Positions 7,772 to 17,735 are shown, counted from the stretch's first letter. The stretch is DNA of 64,000 bases from Limnohabitans kasalickyi (GCA_965234325.1 OZ248407.1:682001-746000), one strand, 5' to 3'. Numbers and translations: made by a program. Notes: generated by a model not told the origin, from the letters alone.

Positions 7772-9930
7772 AGTGGGATCTTGCTGGTCAGGCCTACCAC
7801 CCAGTTGCGGGGCAGGCCAGGCTCGAAGTATTGCTTTGAGGCTTGGTTCACGATCACCGAGCTCACTGTCGATTGGTTGGTCAAGTTGTCAATGCCCAAA
7901 AAGGCTTCGACCCGCGCTTGGCCCACTTGGTAGCGCTGGCGTGCCCGAGCGTTAAACACGCTGTAGCCAGGAGCTAGGCCGTCCGTGGCTGAGTTGGTAT
8001 CGCTAGCCCACATGCTGGACCTGTTGATCCAGTCGATGCCAAATTCAGTGCCCAGAGCAGGTTTCTGACCTGCTGCGCTGAATCCTTTTTCAGACCATTG
8101 CAGCGAGGCAAAGAGTTGTTGCTTGGGGATCGCGGGAAGGCTGTTGCCCGCGGCAACGGAAACGGGGGCTCCGCTGATCACACTGCTGAACGCTTGGTCA
8201 TAGGTCGCGTTCATGACGGTGCCAGAGACTTGGCTGCGCCAGTGAGCGCTGTGTTGATTGCGAAGCGATAACTCAAAGCCATCGCGAAGTGTTTTGGAGG
8301 CATTCGTGAATGCTGTTTGCCCATTGGCGGAGCGCGCAGTGACGATCTCGTCGTCTGTCTTAATTTGGAACCAAGCGGCATCAATGCGTGTGGCGGACGA
8401 AGGCTGCCATTTGGTCCCCAGCTCCAAGTGTTTGCTGCGCGAGGCTAGCAAATTAGGATTGAATTGACCTTTGATGACGGTGGGAGCTGTCAGTGTGTAC
8501 GCAGCCTCAGCCAAGGTGGGGGTCTCAAAACCTTTACCTTGGTTTAAGTAGATGTTTAAGTTGTCGCTAGCATGCCATGTGAGGCCTAAGACGGGGCTGG
8601 TGGCTTTGTATGTCACGCTGCCTGAACCGTCAGGGTCGGTCAATGTGACGGGCATGCTGTCACTGCTCTTGAGTGTGACGGAGCTTTGGCGTGCCCCGGT
8701 TGTTAGGGTCCAGCGTTCGCCCAATGCCCAGTTAGCTTGTGCAAAAAAGTCTCGGTTGGTGGCTTCGTTCAACTCGTTGCGTGTGACGGGCACGGCTGTT
8801 TTGACCCCCGCTGTTGTGGGGCCTGCTTGGCGTTGCTCTTGGGCGTGGTCTTGGTCAAAACCGACCACCCATGTCATGCGTTGTCCGTCAAATACTTGCG
8901 CTTTGCCGTTGGCTTGCAGACCCAAGCCTTGGAATCGACGCTCCAAGCCCGTCCAAACGTTGGTGGCTTGGTATTGCAAATTGCTGCGTGTGCCACCGTA
9001 AACACGCGCCTGCAAGCGCAAGTCGCTGTTGACGGTGTGCTCCAACACGGCGCCAACTTGTTCCTGCTTAACAGTTTTGCGTGTGCCGGTCGTGATGGCA
9101 TTGGTTCCGGCCTGGGCTGGGTTGGCTGCCAATTGGGCGGAGGTTAAACCCAATGCGTCTTTGGCGTAAGGCATATCAAACACGTTCACGATCAGCTTGA
9201 TACGTGTGTCGGGTTGTGCATCCACGGTGATGACACTGTTGAGTTGCTGGCGACGTGCATCGCTGTTTTGACGATAACCCTCAATGCCGAAGGTGCTGTA
9301 GTCCGCTACCAAACCCACATTGCCCGAACGTTGGCTGATCTGCCAGTCGGTACGCGTCATGCCGAAAGACCCCGCATACACACTCACTTGTGCTTCAGGC
9401 GTAGCGCCCGCTTCACGCGTGAACGTTTGAATCACGCCGCCTGAAGCATTGCCGTACAACTGGGCCAAAGGTCCAGTCAAGACTTCGATGCGATCTGCGG
9501 AGCTCATACTGACCGTGGAGGCTTGGCCTTGCCCGTCTGGCATGGACGCAGGAATCCCATCGGTGATCAGGCGGATGCCACGCAGGCCAAACGCAGCACG
9601 CGAGCCAAAACCGCGAATCGAAATTTGTACGTCTTGCGCGTAGTTGTTACGGTTCAGTGCCACCACGCCGGGGGCACGGTTCAGCACATCCGAGATGTTG
9701 ACTTGAGGTCCTGAGTTACGAATGGTCTCCGCATCGATCGAAAAAACAGACGCTGGCGCATCAAATTGCTTTTGTTCCAAACGACCGCTTTGCACCATCA
9801 CATCGGCCATTGCCGTCGTTGCGCTTTGGGCATGCAGGGCGGCGCTCGGGAAAACCCCAAGGCACAAACTGGCGACCAGTTTGAGGGCGTGACGTGCTTC
9901 TAAGTTTTGAGGCTGTTGCGCGATTTTCAT
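7768..9930 (-). CDS. TonB-dependent receptor, PqqU/YncD-like
   Basis: Outer-membrane beta-barrel importer of 720 residues. A signal peptide covers about residues 1-35 (ending AALHAQS), a TonB-box-like ADVMVQSG follows, then a plug domain (about 50-165) with NYAQDVQISIRGFGSRAAFG and TDGIPASMPDGQGQ, then the barrel. The plug closely resembles E. coli YncD, now PqqU, the pyrroloquinoline-quinone receptor (recalled: NYAQDLQLSIRGFGSRSTYG), so PQQ uptake is the best guess. The protein ends in Leu rather than the usual C-terminal Phe. It is convergent with rpe (4-base overlap) and divergent from gph; a perfect palindrome lies 62 bases upstream of its start. Confidence 0.85.
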   Translation of the reverse strand: MKIAQQPQNLEARHALKLVASLCLGVFPSAALHAQSATTAMADVMVQSGRLEQKQFDAPASVFSIDAETIRNSGPQVNISDVLNRAPGVVALNRNNYAQDVQISIRGFGSRAAFGLRGIRLITDGIPASMPDGQGQASTVSMSSADRIEVLTGPLAQLYGNASGGVIQTFTREAGATPEAQVSVYAGSFGMTRTDWQISQRSGNVGLVADYSTFGIEGYRQNSDARRQQLNSVITVDAQPDTRIKLIVNVFDMPYAKDALGLTSAQLAANPAQAGTNAITTGTRKTVKQEQVGAVLEHTVNSDLRLQARVYGGTRSNLQYQATNVWTGLERRFQGLGLQANGKAQVFDGQRMTWVVGFDQDHAQEQRQAGPTTAGVKTAVPVTRNELNEATNRDFFAQANWALGERWTLTTGARQSSVTLKSSDSMPVTLTDPDGSGSVTYKATSPVLGLTWHASDNLNIYLNQGKGFETPTLAEAAYTLTAPTVIKGQFNPNLLASRSKHLELGTKWQPSSATRIDAAWFQIKTDDEIVTARSANGQTAFTNASKTLRDGFELSLRNQHSAHWRSQVSGTVMNATYDQAFSSVISGAPVSVAAGNSLPAIPKQQLFASLQWSEKGFSAAGQKPALGTEFGIDWINRSSMWASDTNSATDGLAPGYSVFNARARQRYQVGQARVEAFLGIDNLTNQSTVSSVIVNQASKQYFEPGLPRNWVVGLTSKIPL

Positions 9931-9991
9931 GATCTTGACCGAGGTCTCCGTGTGGTGTCTGGTTTGAGTAAGGCGATTAAAAAGTGCGAAA

Positions 9992-10006
9992 GGTTGTCAG
10001 ACAACC
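9992..10006. promoter_or_regulatory. Palindrome GGTTGTC-A-GACAACC, candidate operator
   Basis: A perfect 7+1+7 inverted repeat in the 285-base gap between the divergent TonB-receptor gene (start 9930) and gph (start 10216). No T-run follows, so it is not a terminator. Position and symmetry fit a binding site for a dimeric repressor (GntR- or TetR-like) that could control the receptor. No regulator gene is adjacent. The rest of the gap shows nothing I can name. Confidence 0.45.
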
Positions 10007-10215
10007 AAGTTTCTTGAATAGGGCATTTTTCGTGGGCGCTAAAAACTATGCAATGGTATTTCCCCTGTCTCATGCTTGGTGTTTTGAACCGTGATGGGCC
10101 TTCATGTTTGTGGCCAAGTCGTGCAAGTTACGTCAGGTTTTGAGCGCTTGTGGTAGTGACTCTCAACCTGAGCCATACGCTATCTGTCGTTGTAAGGGGC
10201 GATAAACTCAAAACC

Positions 10216-10938
10216 ATGAATACCCACTTCTCACATTTACAGGCAGCCATCATCGACCTAGACGGCACGATGGTGGACACCTTGGGCGACTTTGAAGTGG
10301 CGCTCAACCGCACGCTTGCCGATTTAGATTTGCCACCGATTCAGCGTGATTTGGTGTCGCGCACCGTGGGCAAGGGCTCCGAGCATTTGATCCGTTCGGT
10401 GCTGACGCATCAATTGGCCTTGCCCGAGGTTCAGTCGTCTGGCCTGATGTGCGCAAGCCGCACGGTGGATGATTTGTATGAAATGGCTTGGCCCCGCTAC
10501 CAACACCATTACTTGGGCATTAATGGTGAGTTTGCGCAGGTCTATCCCTGTGTGGCTGAGGGCTTGCAGCAATTGCGTAGCGCGGGCTTGGTGCTCGCTT
10601 GCCTGACCAACAAGCCTTTGTCATTTGCCAAACCTTTGTTGGCGGCCAAGGGCCTGGATCGGTATTTTTCGCACGTCTTTGGTGGCGACAGTTTTGCCCG
10701 TAAAAAACCAGACCCGCTGCCCCTGCTTCGCACCTGCGAAATTTTAGGCACCGAACCCGCACGCACCTTGATGGTGGGCGACTCCAGCAACGATGCCCAA
10801 GCGGCACGGGCCGCTGGTTGCCCTGTTGTGCTGGTCCGCTACGGCTATAACCATGGCCAGCCCGTCGATGCGGTCGATGCTGACGCGCATGTCGACGTGA
10901 TGACCCAAATTCAGGGCGCGTTGACCTTGGCTTGCTGA
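10216..10938 (+). CDS. gph: Phosphoglycolate phosphatase (HAD superfamily)
   Basis: A 240-residue HAD phosphatase that dephosphorylates 2-phosphoglycolate. Motif I is DLDGTMVDT near residue 15, with the nucleophile Asp; motif II is CLTNKP near 131, motif III a Lys in KKPDPLPLL near 160, and motif IV VGDSSNDAQAARAAG near 185. The cap domain lies between motifs I and II, as in Gph. The start at ATG 10216 gives the family N-terminus MNTHFSHLQAAIIDLDG; the frame is open 22 codons further. It sits just before the trp leader and trpE, the common betaproteobacterial order. Confidence 0.93.
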   Translation: MNTHFSHLQAAIIDLDGTMVDTLGDFEVALNRTLADLDLPPIQRDLVSRTVGKGSEHLIRSVLTHQLALPEVQSSGLMCASRTVDDLYEMAWPRYQHHYLGINGEFAQVYPCVAEGLQQLRSAGLVLACLTNKPLSFAKPLLAAKGLDRYFSHVFGGDSFARKKPDPLPLLRTCEILGTEPARTLMVGDSSNDAQAARAAGCPVVLVRYGYNHGQPVDAVDADAHVDVMTQIQGALTLAC

Positions 10939-10959
10939 GCCTTTGTTAAACTGACCTTT

Positions 10960-11043
10960 ATGTTCATTCATCGCAGCACTGTCACAGGTTGTCATGACCG
11001 GGGAGCCTGGCCCTGGCGTACGCCTTTGTTCACGCTCGTTTAA
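10960..11043 (+). CDS. Candidate trp leader peptide (27 aa, W-P-W)
   Basis: A short reading frame ATG-TAA of 27 codons in the 209-base gap between gph and trpE encodes MFIHRSTVTGCHDRGAWPWR followed by TPLFTLV. Two Trp codons separated by one Pro codon lie in its second half, which is what a trp attenuator leader needs. It ends 104 bases before the trpE start and is followed by the hairpins listed separately. Leader peptides with tandem or near-tandem Trp codons before trpE are known in other proteobacteria. No strong ribosome site is obvious, so this rests on position and Trp codons. Confidence 0.6.
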   Translation: MFIHRSTVTGCHDRGAWPWRTPLFTLV

Positions 11044-11128
11044 CGCACGCGACACAAGCCGTGCCCCGCGCTGATGCATGGCCTTTGCCTCAGCACCTGT
11101 CCGAATGAACGCCCCATCTACACGGGGC
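11016..11128 (+). promoter_or_regulatory. Candidate trp attenuator hairpins
   Basis: Three inverted repeats lie between the Trp codons of the leader peptide and trpE: GGCGTACGCC at 11016-11025, GCCGTGC pairing with GCATGGC at 11058-11082 (one G-T pair), and GCCCC pairing with GGGGC at 11111-11128, close to the trpE ribosome site (GTGGAGG). Alternative pairing would allow Trp-dependent folding. None is followed by a clean U-run, so control could act on translation start instead of transcription termination. This is inference from sequence. Confidence 0.45.
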
Positions 11129-11147
11129 AGAGCTGTGGAGGCTCACC

Positions 11148-12659
11148 ATGACCGAAAACGAATTCAAAACATTGGCCCAGCAGGGCTACAACCGCATCCC
11201 CTTGGTAGCACAAGCGTTTGCCGACCTCGAAACCCCTTTGTCGCTTTATCTGAAGCTGGCGCATGTCCAAAACCATGGCAAGCACAGCTTTTTGCTGGAG
11301 TCTGTGGTCGGTGGTGAGCGCTTTGGGCGTTACAGCTTCATTGGCTTGCCTGCTCGAACTTTGCTGCGCGCCAGTGGTTTTGGCGATGCTGCGAAAACCG
11401 AGGTGGTCACCGATGGTGTGGTGGTCGAGACCGTTGCGGGGAATCCGTTGGATTTTGTGGCCGCGTACCAAAAGCGTTTCAAAGTGGCGCTGCTCGAAGG
11501 CATGCCCCGTTTTTGTGGCGGATTGGCGGGTTATTTTGGCTACGACACCGTGCGTCACATTGAAAAGAAGCTGGTCAACTCTTGCCCGCCCGATGACTTG
11601 GGCATGCCTGACATCTTGTTGCTGCAAACCGAAGAGTTGGCGGTGATCGACAACCTGTCGGGCAAGCTGTCGATCATTGTCTATGCCGATCCAGCGCAGC
11701 CAGAGGCCTACGCACAAGCGCAAACGCGTTTGGCCGAGCTCAAGCTGCGTTTGAAAGCGCCTGCGTTAGCGCCCTCAATTGCACCTTGTGCCAGTCACCC
11801 CGCCGAGCGCAGCTTTGCCAAAGACGATTATTTGGCAGCCGTTTTGCGGGCTAAAGATTTGATTGCCGCAGGCGACTTCATGCAGGTGCAAGTGGGGCAG
11901 CGTATTCACAAGAAGTTCACGGCCAGTCCGTTGTCTTTGTACCGTGCCTTGCGTTCGCTGAACCCTAGTCCGTACATGTATTACTACAACCTCGGTGACG
12001 CCCATGTGGTGGGTGCGTCGCCCGAGATTTTGGTGCGCCAAGAGTCCACGCCCGAGGGCCAAAAAGTCACCATCCGCCCGTTGGCGGGCACGCGCCCACG
12101 CGGTGCAACACCTGAGGCCGACAAGGCCGCTGAAATCGAGTTGATCAACGATCCCAAAGAGCGTGCCGAGCACGTCATGTTGATCGATTTGGCGCGCAAC
12201 GACATAGGTCGCATTGCCAAGATTGGCAGTGTCAAAGTGACCGAGGCTTTTGTGGTCGAGCGTTACAGCCATGTGATGCACATCGTGAGCAACGTGGAAG
12301 GCTTGTTACTTGACGGTGCAGATGGCCAGCCACTCACCAGCATGGACGTGCTCAAGGCCACGTTCCCTGCGGGCACCCTGACGGGCGCGCCTAAGGTGCA
12401 TGCGATGGAATTGATTGACCAACTCGAGCCCACCAAGCGCGGTTTGTACGGCGGTGCGTGTGGTTACTTGAGTTTTGCAGGTGACATGGATGTGGCGATT
12501 GCCATTCGCACGGGCATCATCAAAAACGACACCTTGTACGTTCAAGCTGCGGCAGGTGTGGTGGCTGACTCTGTGCCCGAGTTGGAATGGAAAGAGACCG
12601 AGCACAAAGCGCGCGCCCTGTTGCGCGCCAGTGAATTGGTGGAAGAAGGCTTGGAGTAA
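11148..12659 (+). CDS. trpE: Anthranilate synthase component I
   Basis: Converts chorismate to anthranilate using ammonia delivered by TrpG. The 503-residue protein has the tryptophan-feedback motif FLLESVVGGERFGRYSFIG near residue 46. The chorismate-binding C-terminal half follows, with GASPEILVRQ near 288, IRPLAGTRPRGATPEAD near 310, LIDLARNDIGRIA near 345 and FPAGTLTGAPKVHAMELID near 405. Length is normal. It is preceded by the candidate leader/attenuator and a GTGGAGG ribosome site, and followed after 5 bases by trpG, so trpE-trpG-trpD-trpC read as one operon. Confidence 0.97.
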   Translation: MTENEFKTLAQQGYNRIPLVAQAFADLETPLSLYLKLAHVQNHGKHSFLLESVVGGERFGRYSFIGLPARTLLRASGFGDAAKTEVVTDGVVVETVAGNPLDFVAAYQKRFKVALLEGMPRFCGGLAGYFGYDTVRHIEKKLVNSCPPDDLGMPDILLLQTEELAVIDNLSGKLSIIVYADPAQPEAYAQAQTRLAELKLRLKAPALAPSIAPCASHPAERSFAKDDYLAAVLRAKDLIAAGDFMQVQVGQRIHKKFTASPLSLYRALRSLNPSPYMYYYNLGDAHVVGASPEILVRQESTPEGQKVTIRPLAGTRPRGATPEADKAAEIELINDPKERAEHVMLIDLARNDIGRIAKIGSVKVTEAFVVERYSHVMHIVSNVEGLLLDGADGQPLTSMDVLKATFPAGTLTGAPKVHAMELIDQLEPTKRGLYGGACGYLSFAGDMDVAIAIRTGIIKNDTLYVQAAAGVVADSVPELEWKETEHKARALLRASELVEEGLE

Positions 12660-12664
12660 ACATC

Positions 12665-13234
12665 ATGAAAAAAATCAAACTTCTCATGGTCGACAACTAC
12701 GACAGCTTCACCTTCAACATCGTTCAATATTTTGGTGAGTTGGGTGCTGAGGTTGAGGTGTTTCGCAACGACGAAATCACGCTGGAAGGCATTGCTGCGC
12801 GTAGGCCGGATCGCTTGGTGATTTCCCCTGGCCCTTGCTCACCCGCAGAGGCCGGTATTTCGGTGGCGGCCATTCAACACTTTGCAGGTAAGTTGCCGAT
12901 TTTGGGTGTTTGCTTGGGGCATCAAAGCATTGGCGCAGCGTTTGGCGGAAAGATTATTCGCGCGCAAGCCTTGATGCATGGCAAAACCAGCGTGATCACC
13001 ACCACGCAAGAGGGGGTGTTTGCGGGTTTGCCTAAGAAATTCACGGTGAACCGTTACCACTCACTGGCGATTGAGCGCAGCAGTTGCCCATCGTGTTTGA
13101 AGCCCACGGCGTGGACGGATGACGGCGAAATTATGGGTGTGCGGCACACCGAGCTTGATATTCAAGGGGTGCAGTTTCACCCTGAATCTATCCTCACGGA
13201 GCACGGCCACGCCATGCTCAAAAACTTTTTGTAA
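12665..13234 (+). CDS. trpG: Anthranilate synthase component II (glutamine amidotransferase)
   Basis: Glutaminase subunit feeding ammonia to TrpE; in some bacteria it also serves PabB. The 189-residue class I amidotransferase has VDNYDSFTFNIVQYF near residue 9, SPGPCSPAEAG near 55, the nucleophile loop GVCLGHQSIG near 80 with its Cys, and the His-Glu pair in VQFHPESILTEHG near 171. All three catalytic residues are visible. It begins 5 bases after trpE and ends 9 bases before trpD. Confidence 0.97.
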   Translation: MKKIKLLMVDNYDSFTFNIVQYFGELGAEVEVFRNDEITLEGIAARRPDRLVISPGPCSPAEAGISVAAIQHFAGKLPILGVCLGHQSIGAAFGGKIIRAQALMHGKTSVITTTQEGVFAGLPKKFTVNRYHSLAIERSSCPSCLKPTAWTDDGEIMGVRHTELDIQGVQFHPESILTEHGHAMLKNFL

Positions 13235-13243
13235 AGGCACGTC

Positions 13244-14290
13244 ATGACAGCCACCCATGCCATTACCCCCCAAGAAGCGCTGCAACGCGTGATCGAGCAC
13301 CGTGAGATTTTTCACGACGAAATGTTGCACATCATGCGGCTCATCATGGCCGGCGAAATGTCGCCGGTGTTGATGGCGGCTTTCATCACCGCATTGCGCG
13401 TGAAGAAAGAAACGATCGGTGAAATTACCGCTGCCGCACAAGTGATGCGGGAGTTTTCGACCAAGGTGGCGGTGGCCGACCGACGTCACTTGGTGGACAT
13501 CGTGGGTACGGGTGGTGATGGCTCGCACACGTTCAATATTTCGACGTGTTCCATGTTCGTGGCCGCGGCCGCTGGCGCGAAAGTCAGCAAGCATGGCAGC
13601 CGAAGCGTGAGCAGTAAAAGTGGCAGCGCGGATGTGTTGGAAAGCTTGGGCCTGAACATCAATTTATCGCCTGTACAAATTGCACAGTGCATTTCGGAGG
13701 TGGGCATCGGCTTCATGTTTGCCCCCAACCATCACCCTGCGATGAAAAACGTAGCACCCGTTCGCAAAGAGTTGGGTGTGCGAACGATTTTCAACATTTT
13801 GGGTCCTCTCACCAACCCTGCTGGAGCACCCAATATTTTGATGGGGGTTTTCCACCCTGATTTGGTGGGGATTCAAGTGCGCGCATTAGAGCGCTTGGGC
13901 GCAGAGCATGCGTTGGTGGTTTACGGACGAGACGGTTTGGATGAGGTGTCGTTGGGGGCGTCGACCTTGGTGGGCGAGCTCAAAGACGGCCAAGTGCGCG
14001 AATACGAAATTCACCCCGAAGACTTTGGCTTTGCCATGAGCAGCAACCGTGCCTTGCGTGTGGAAACGCCGGAGCAATCGCGCGCCATGTTGCTGGGCGT
14101 ACTGGACAACCAAGCCGGTCCTGCGCGTGACATCGTGGTGCTCAATGCCGGCGTGGCTTTGTATGCGGCCAATGTGGCAGACAGCATCGAGGCTGGCATT
14201 GCGCGTGCGCGTGAGGCTTTGGCCTCGGGGGCTGCCAAAGCCAAACTTGGCCATTTGATGACAACAGCAAACCAACTCGCTGCAGCATAA
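13244..14290 (+). CDS. trpD: Anthranilate phosphoribosyltransferase
   Basis: Joins anthranilate to PRPP, the second step from chorismate to tryptophan. The 348-residue protein carries DIVGTGGDGSHTFNIST near residue 85, the PRPP/metal loop, KHGSRSVSSKSGSADVLE near 115, FAPNHHPAMKNVAPVRKELG near 165 and RTIFNILGPLTNPAG near 180. An N-terminal helical bundle precedes. Length and motif order are typical. It is fourth in reading order after the leader (E-G-D-C), with trpC starting 29 bases further on. Confidence 0.97.
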   Translation: MTATHAITPQEALQRVIEHREIFHDEMLHIMRLIMAGEMSPVLMAAFITALRVKKETIGEITAAAQVMREFSTKVAVADRRHLVDIVGTGGDGSHTFNISTCSMFVAAAAGAKVSKHGSRSVSSKSGSADVLESLGLNINLSPVQIAQCISEVGIGFMFAPNHHPAMKNVAPVRKELGVRTIFNILGPLTNPAGAPNILMGVFHPDLVGIQVRALERLGAEHALVVYGRDGLDEVSLGASTLVGELKDGQVREYEIHPEDFGFAMSSNRALRVETPEQSRAMLLGVLDNQAGPARDIVVLNAGVALYAANVADSIEAGIARAREALASGAAKAKLGHLMTTANQLAAA

Positions 14291-14319
14291 ATTTGCGCGT
14301 CGGCGCTAGAAAGAAAAAT

Positions 14320-15111
14320 ATGTCGGACATCCTGAACAAAATTGTTGCTGTCAAACACCAAGAGGTGGCTGCGGCGCTCAAGCGCAAGTCTTTGCAAGCC
14401 ATGCGTGCTGATGCCGAGAGTCGCGTGCTGACCCGCGACTTTGTCGGCGCTATGCGCGCCAAGATCGCAGCCGGTTTGCCTGCGGTGATTGCCGAGATCA
14501 AAAAGGCGAGTCCATCCAAAGGTGTGATTCGTGAAGACTTCATTCCTGCCGACATCGCGCAAAGTTATGCCGAACACGGCGCAGCTTGTTTGTCGGTGTT
14601 GACCGACAAAGACTTCTTCCAAGGCAGCGTGGACTATTTGAAGCAAGCACGCGCCTCTTGTGATTTGCCTGTGTTGCGCAAAGACTTCATGGTTGACCCT
14701 TACCAAATCTATGAAGCGCGCGTGATGGGGGCCGATTGCATTTTGCTGATTGCCGCCTGTTTGGACGATGCGCGAATGGCTGAGTTCGAGGCCATCGCGC
14801 GCAGTCTCGACATGGCGGTGTTGGTGGAGGTGCACGATGCGCCAGAGTTACAACGTGCCTTGAAGTTGAAAACACCGCTGATCGGCATCAACAACCGAAA
14901 TCTGCGCACCTTTGACGTCTCGTTGGACACGACGCTCGGCATGTTGGCTGATGTGCCGGCAGATCGATTGCTGGTGACCGAGAGCGGCATCGTGCAGCGC
15001 AGTGACGTGCAAACCATGCGCGACGCGAAAGTGCATGCATTTTTGGTGGGTGAAGCGTTCATGCGTGCGCCAGATCCAGGTGTGGCATTGGCGCAGTTGT
15101 TTTCCGATTGA
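14320..15111 (+). CDS. trpC: Indole-3-glycerol phosphate synthase
   Basis: Closes the indole ring from CdRP. The 263-residue TIM barrel shows IAEIKKASPSKGVIREDF near residue 57 with the catalytic Lys, SVLTDKDFFQGS near 88, LPVLRKDFMVDPYQI near 115, LIGINNRNLRTFDVSL near 187 and VTESGI near 217. It is monofunctional: no TrpF domain is fused. The start at ATG 14320 is preferred over upstream in-frame codons because it gives MSDILNKIVAVKHQEV, the usual N-terminus. The remaining Trp genes (trpF, trpB, trpA) are not in this window. Confidence 0.96.
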   Translation: MSDILNKIVAVKHQEVAAALKRKSLQAMRADAESRVLTRDFVGAMRAKIAAGLPAVIAEIKKASPSKGVIREDFIPADIAQSYAEHGAACLSVLTDKDFFQGSVDYLKQARASCDLPVLRKDFMVDPYQIYEARVMGADCILLIAACLDDARMAEFEAIARSLDMAVLVEVHDAPELQRALKLKTPLIGINNRNLRTFDVSLDTTLGMLADVPADRLLVTESGIVQRSDVQTMRDAKVHAFLVGEAFMRAPDPGVALAQLFSD

Positions 15112-15128
15112 GTCGCCGTTTTGTTGGG

Positions 15129-15929
15129 ATGACGCAAGATTTATTTGGCGCTGATTCAGCGCAAGGGAGCGCCTCTTCGCTGGCGCCTCATTTGAAAGCG
15201 TGGTCTCCTGACACATGGCCTGTTCATGACGATTGGCAGCCGACGCTGACAACCTTTTGGCGCAGCTCTGAAGGCCAGTCTTTGTCCGCTTTTATCAAGG
15301 AGCGGTTGGCAAACGGCGCTGTTGTCTACCCAGAGCATCCGCTGTGGGCCTTGTTATTGACGCCACTGGCGAGTGTCCGTGTGGTGATTCTTGGGCAAGA
15401 CCCTTATCACGGGCCTTATCAGGCCCAGGGTTTGTCGTTTTCGGTTGCGCCAGGCGTCAAGGTGCCGCCGTCACTGCGCAATATATTCAAAGAATTACAA
15501 AGAGATGTGGGTTTGTTGCCGCCGCAAAGTGGCTCACTAGAGTCATGGGCCAAGCGCGGGGTGTTGTTGCTTAACACCTGTTTGACGGTCGAGCAAGGCA
15601 GGCCAGCCAGTCATGCCAAGCGGGGGTGGGACTGTTTAACGGATGCATTGCTTACTCTGGTGGCGCGTACGGCACCAGCTTGTGTTTATATGTTGTGGGG
15701 CGTGCATGCGCAAGCCAAGGCGCCCATGATCGAGCTGCAAACTCGACACAATATCTCGAATGTGGTCGAGGCTGGGCGTGTGCAGCGTGAGGCCTTGGTG
15801 TTGCTTGCCAACCACCCGTCGCCACTGTCTGCGTTGCGGCCGCCGCTGCCCTTTGCCGGATGTGGCCACTTTTCGACCGCTACACATTGGCTGTCGCAGC
15901 GAGGCCTAGAGATATCTTGGGCTTTATGA
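15129..15929 (+). CDS. ung: Uracil-DNA glycosylase
   Basis: Removes uracil from DNA in base excision repair. The family-1 UDG motifs are present: the water-activating loop VVILGQDPYHGP near residue 85, the uracil-contacting Phe in GLSFSV, and LLANHPSPLSALR near 222 with the catalytic His and minor-groove Ser loop. The product is 266 residues from ATG 15129; a TTG at 15108 overlapping the trpC stop would add seven residues. The first 55 residues are longer and less conserved than in E. coli Ung. It follows trpC closely, which is common in this order. Confidence 0.93.
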   Translation: MTQDLFGADSAQGSASSLAPHLKAWSPDTWPVHDDWQPTLTTFWRSSEGQSLSAFIKERLANGAVVYPEHPLWALLLTPLASVRVVILGQDPYHGPYQAQGLSFSVAPGVKVPPSLRNIFKELQRDVGLLPPQSGSLESWAKRGVLLLNTCLTVEQGRPASHAKRGWDCLTDALLTLVARTAPACVYMLWGVHAQAKAPMIELQTRHNISNVVEAGRVQREALVLLANHPSPLSALRPPLPFAGCGHFSTATHWLSQRGLEISWAL

Positions 15930-15971
15930 GCGAAATTTATTGCGGCTAAACGCGTAGCTTCCAAACTCTGG

Positions 15972-15977
15972 TATAGT
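15972..15977 (+). promoter_or_regulatory. -10 box TATAGT upstream of tRNA-Tyr
   Basis: TATAGT lies 13 bases before the mature tRNA-Tyr start, in the 60-base gap after ung, and is followed by a G at the expected start region. No convincing -35 match is seen at 16-18 bases upstream, so the call rests on the -10 box and position. Confidence 0.4.
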
Positions 15978-15989
15978 CTGAGGTTCGCC

Positions 15990-16075
15990 GGAGGGGTGCC
16001 CGAGTGGCTAAAGGGGGCAGACTGTAAATCTGTTGGCTTACGCCTACACTGGTTCGAATCCAGTCCCCTCCACCA
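15990..16075 (+). tRNA. tRNA-Tyr (GTA)
   Basis: An 86-base class II tRNA with acceptor GGAGGGG pairing with CCCCTCC, a long variable arm, T-loop TTCGAAT and an encoded CCA end. The anticodon loop CTGTAAA gives GTA, tyrosine. It is first in the tRNA(Tyr-Gly-Thr)-tuf-tRNA(Trp)-secE cluster known from many proteobacteria. Confidence 0.97.
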
Positions 16076-16137
16076 GCGAAAATAACAAGTGTTGCCTAGG
16101 TGATCCTGCGAATGTCAATGCCGGTTTCCGGTTAGAT

Positions 16138-16211
16138 GCGGGAGTAGTTCAATGGTAGAACCCTAGCCTTCCAAGCTAATGACGCGGGTTCGATTCCCGT
16201 CTCCCGCTCCA
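16138..16211 (+). tRNA. tRNA-Gly (TCC)
   Basis: A 74-base cloverleaf. The acceptor GCGGGAG pairs with CTCCCGC, the D arm is GTTCAATGGTAGAAC, the anticodon loop CTTCCAA gives TCC, the T-loop is TTCGATT, and CCA is encoded. It lies 62 bases after tRNA-Tyr. Confidence 0.97.
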
Positions 16212-16251
16212 ATTGTTGTTTTTGCTGGATTGATTGGCGGTCAGAGTTATT

Positions 16252-16326
<75 letters not shown>

Positions 16327-16365
16327 AATTTTTTGTGATTGACTTATTTTTTTCGGAGTCGAGAA

Positions 16366-17556
<1,191 letters not shown>

Positions 17557-17567
17557 TTGCTGAATCT

Positions 17568-17641
17568 AGGGGCGTAGCTTAGTGGTAAAGTAGCGGTTTC
17601 CAAAACCGTCGATGGGGGTTCGATTCCCTCCGCCCCTGCCA
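17568..17641 (+). tRNA. tRNA-Trp (CCA)
   Basis: A 74-base cloverleaf. The acceptor AGGGGCG pairs with CGCCCCT, the anticodon stem CGGTT/AACCG encloses TTCCAAA, giving anticodon CCA, the T-loop is TTCGATT, and CCA is encoded. It lies between tuf and secE, its conserved position. Confidence 0.97.
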
Positions 17642-17667
17642 CAGAGTCCTTGGATGATGTGGTGACC

Positions 17668-17690
17668 AAGCCCGCCAATACGGCGGGCTT
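17668..17690 (+). terminator. Hairpin after tRNA-Trp (AAGCCCGCC/GGCGGGCTT)
   Basis: A perfect 9-bp GC-rich stem with an AATAC loop, 27 bases after tRNA-Trp and 46 bases before secE. The 3' arm ends CTT followed by CGG, so the U-run is short. It could terminate or process the tuf-tRNA transcript. Confidence 0.5.
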
Positions 17691-17735
17691 CGGTGTCTTC
17701 ATAAACGTAAAAACGGTACAGGAAAATCTTGACCC

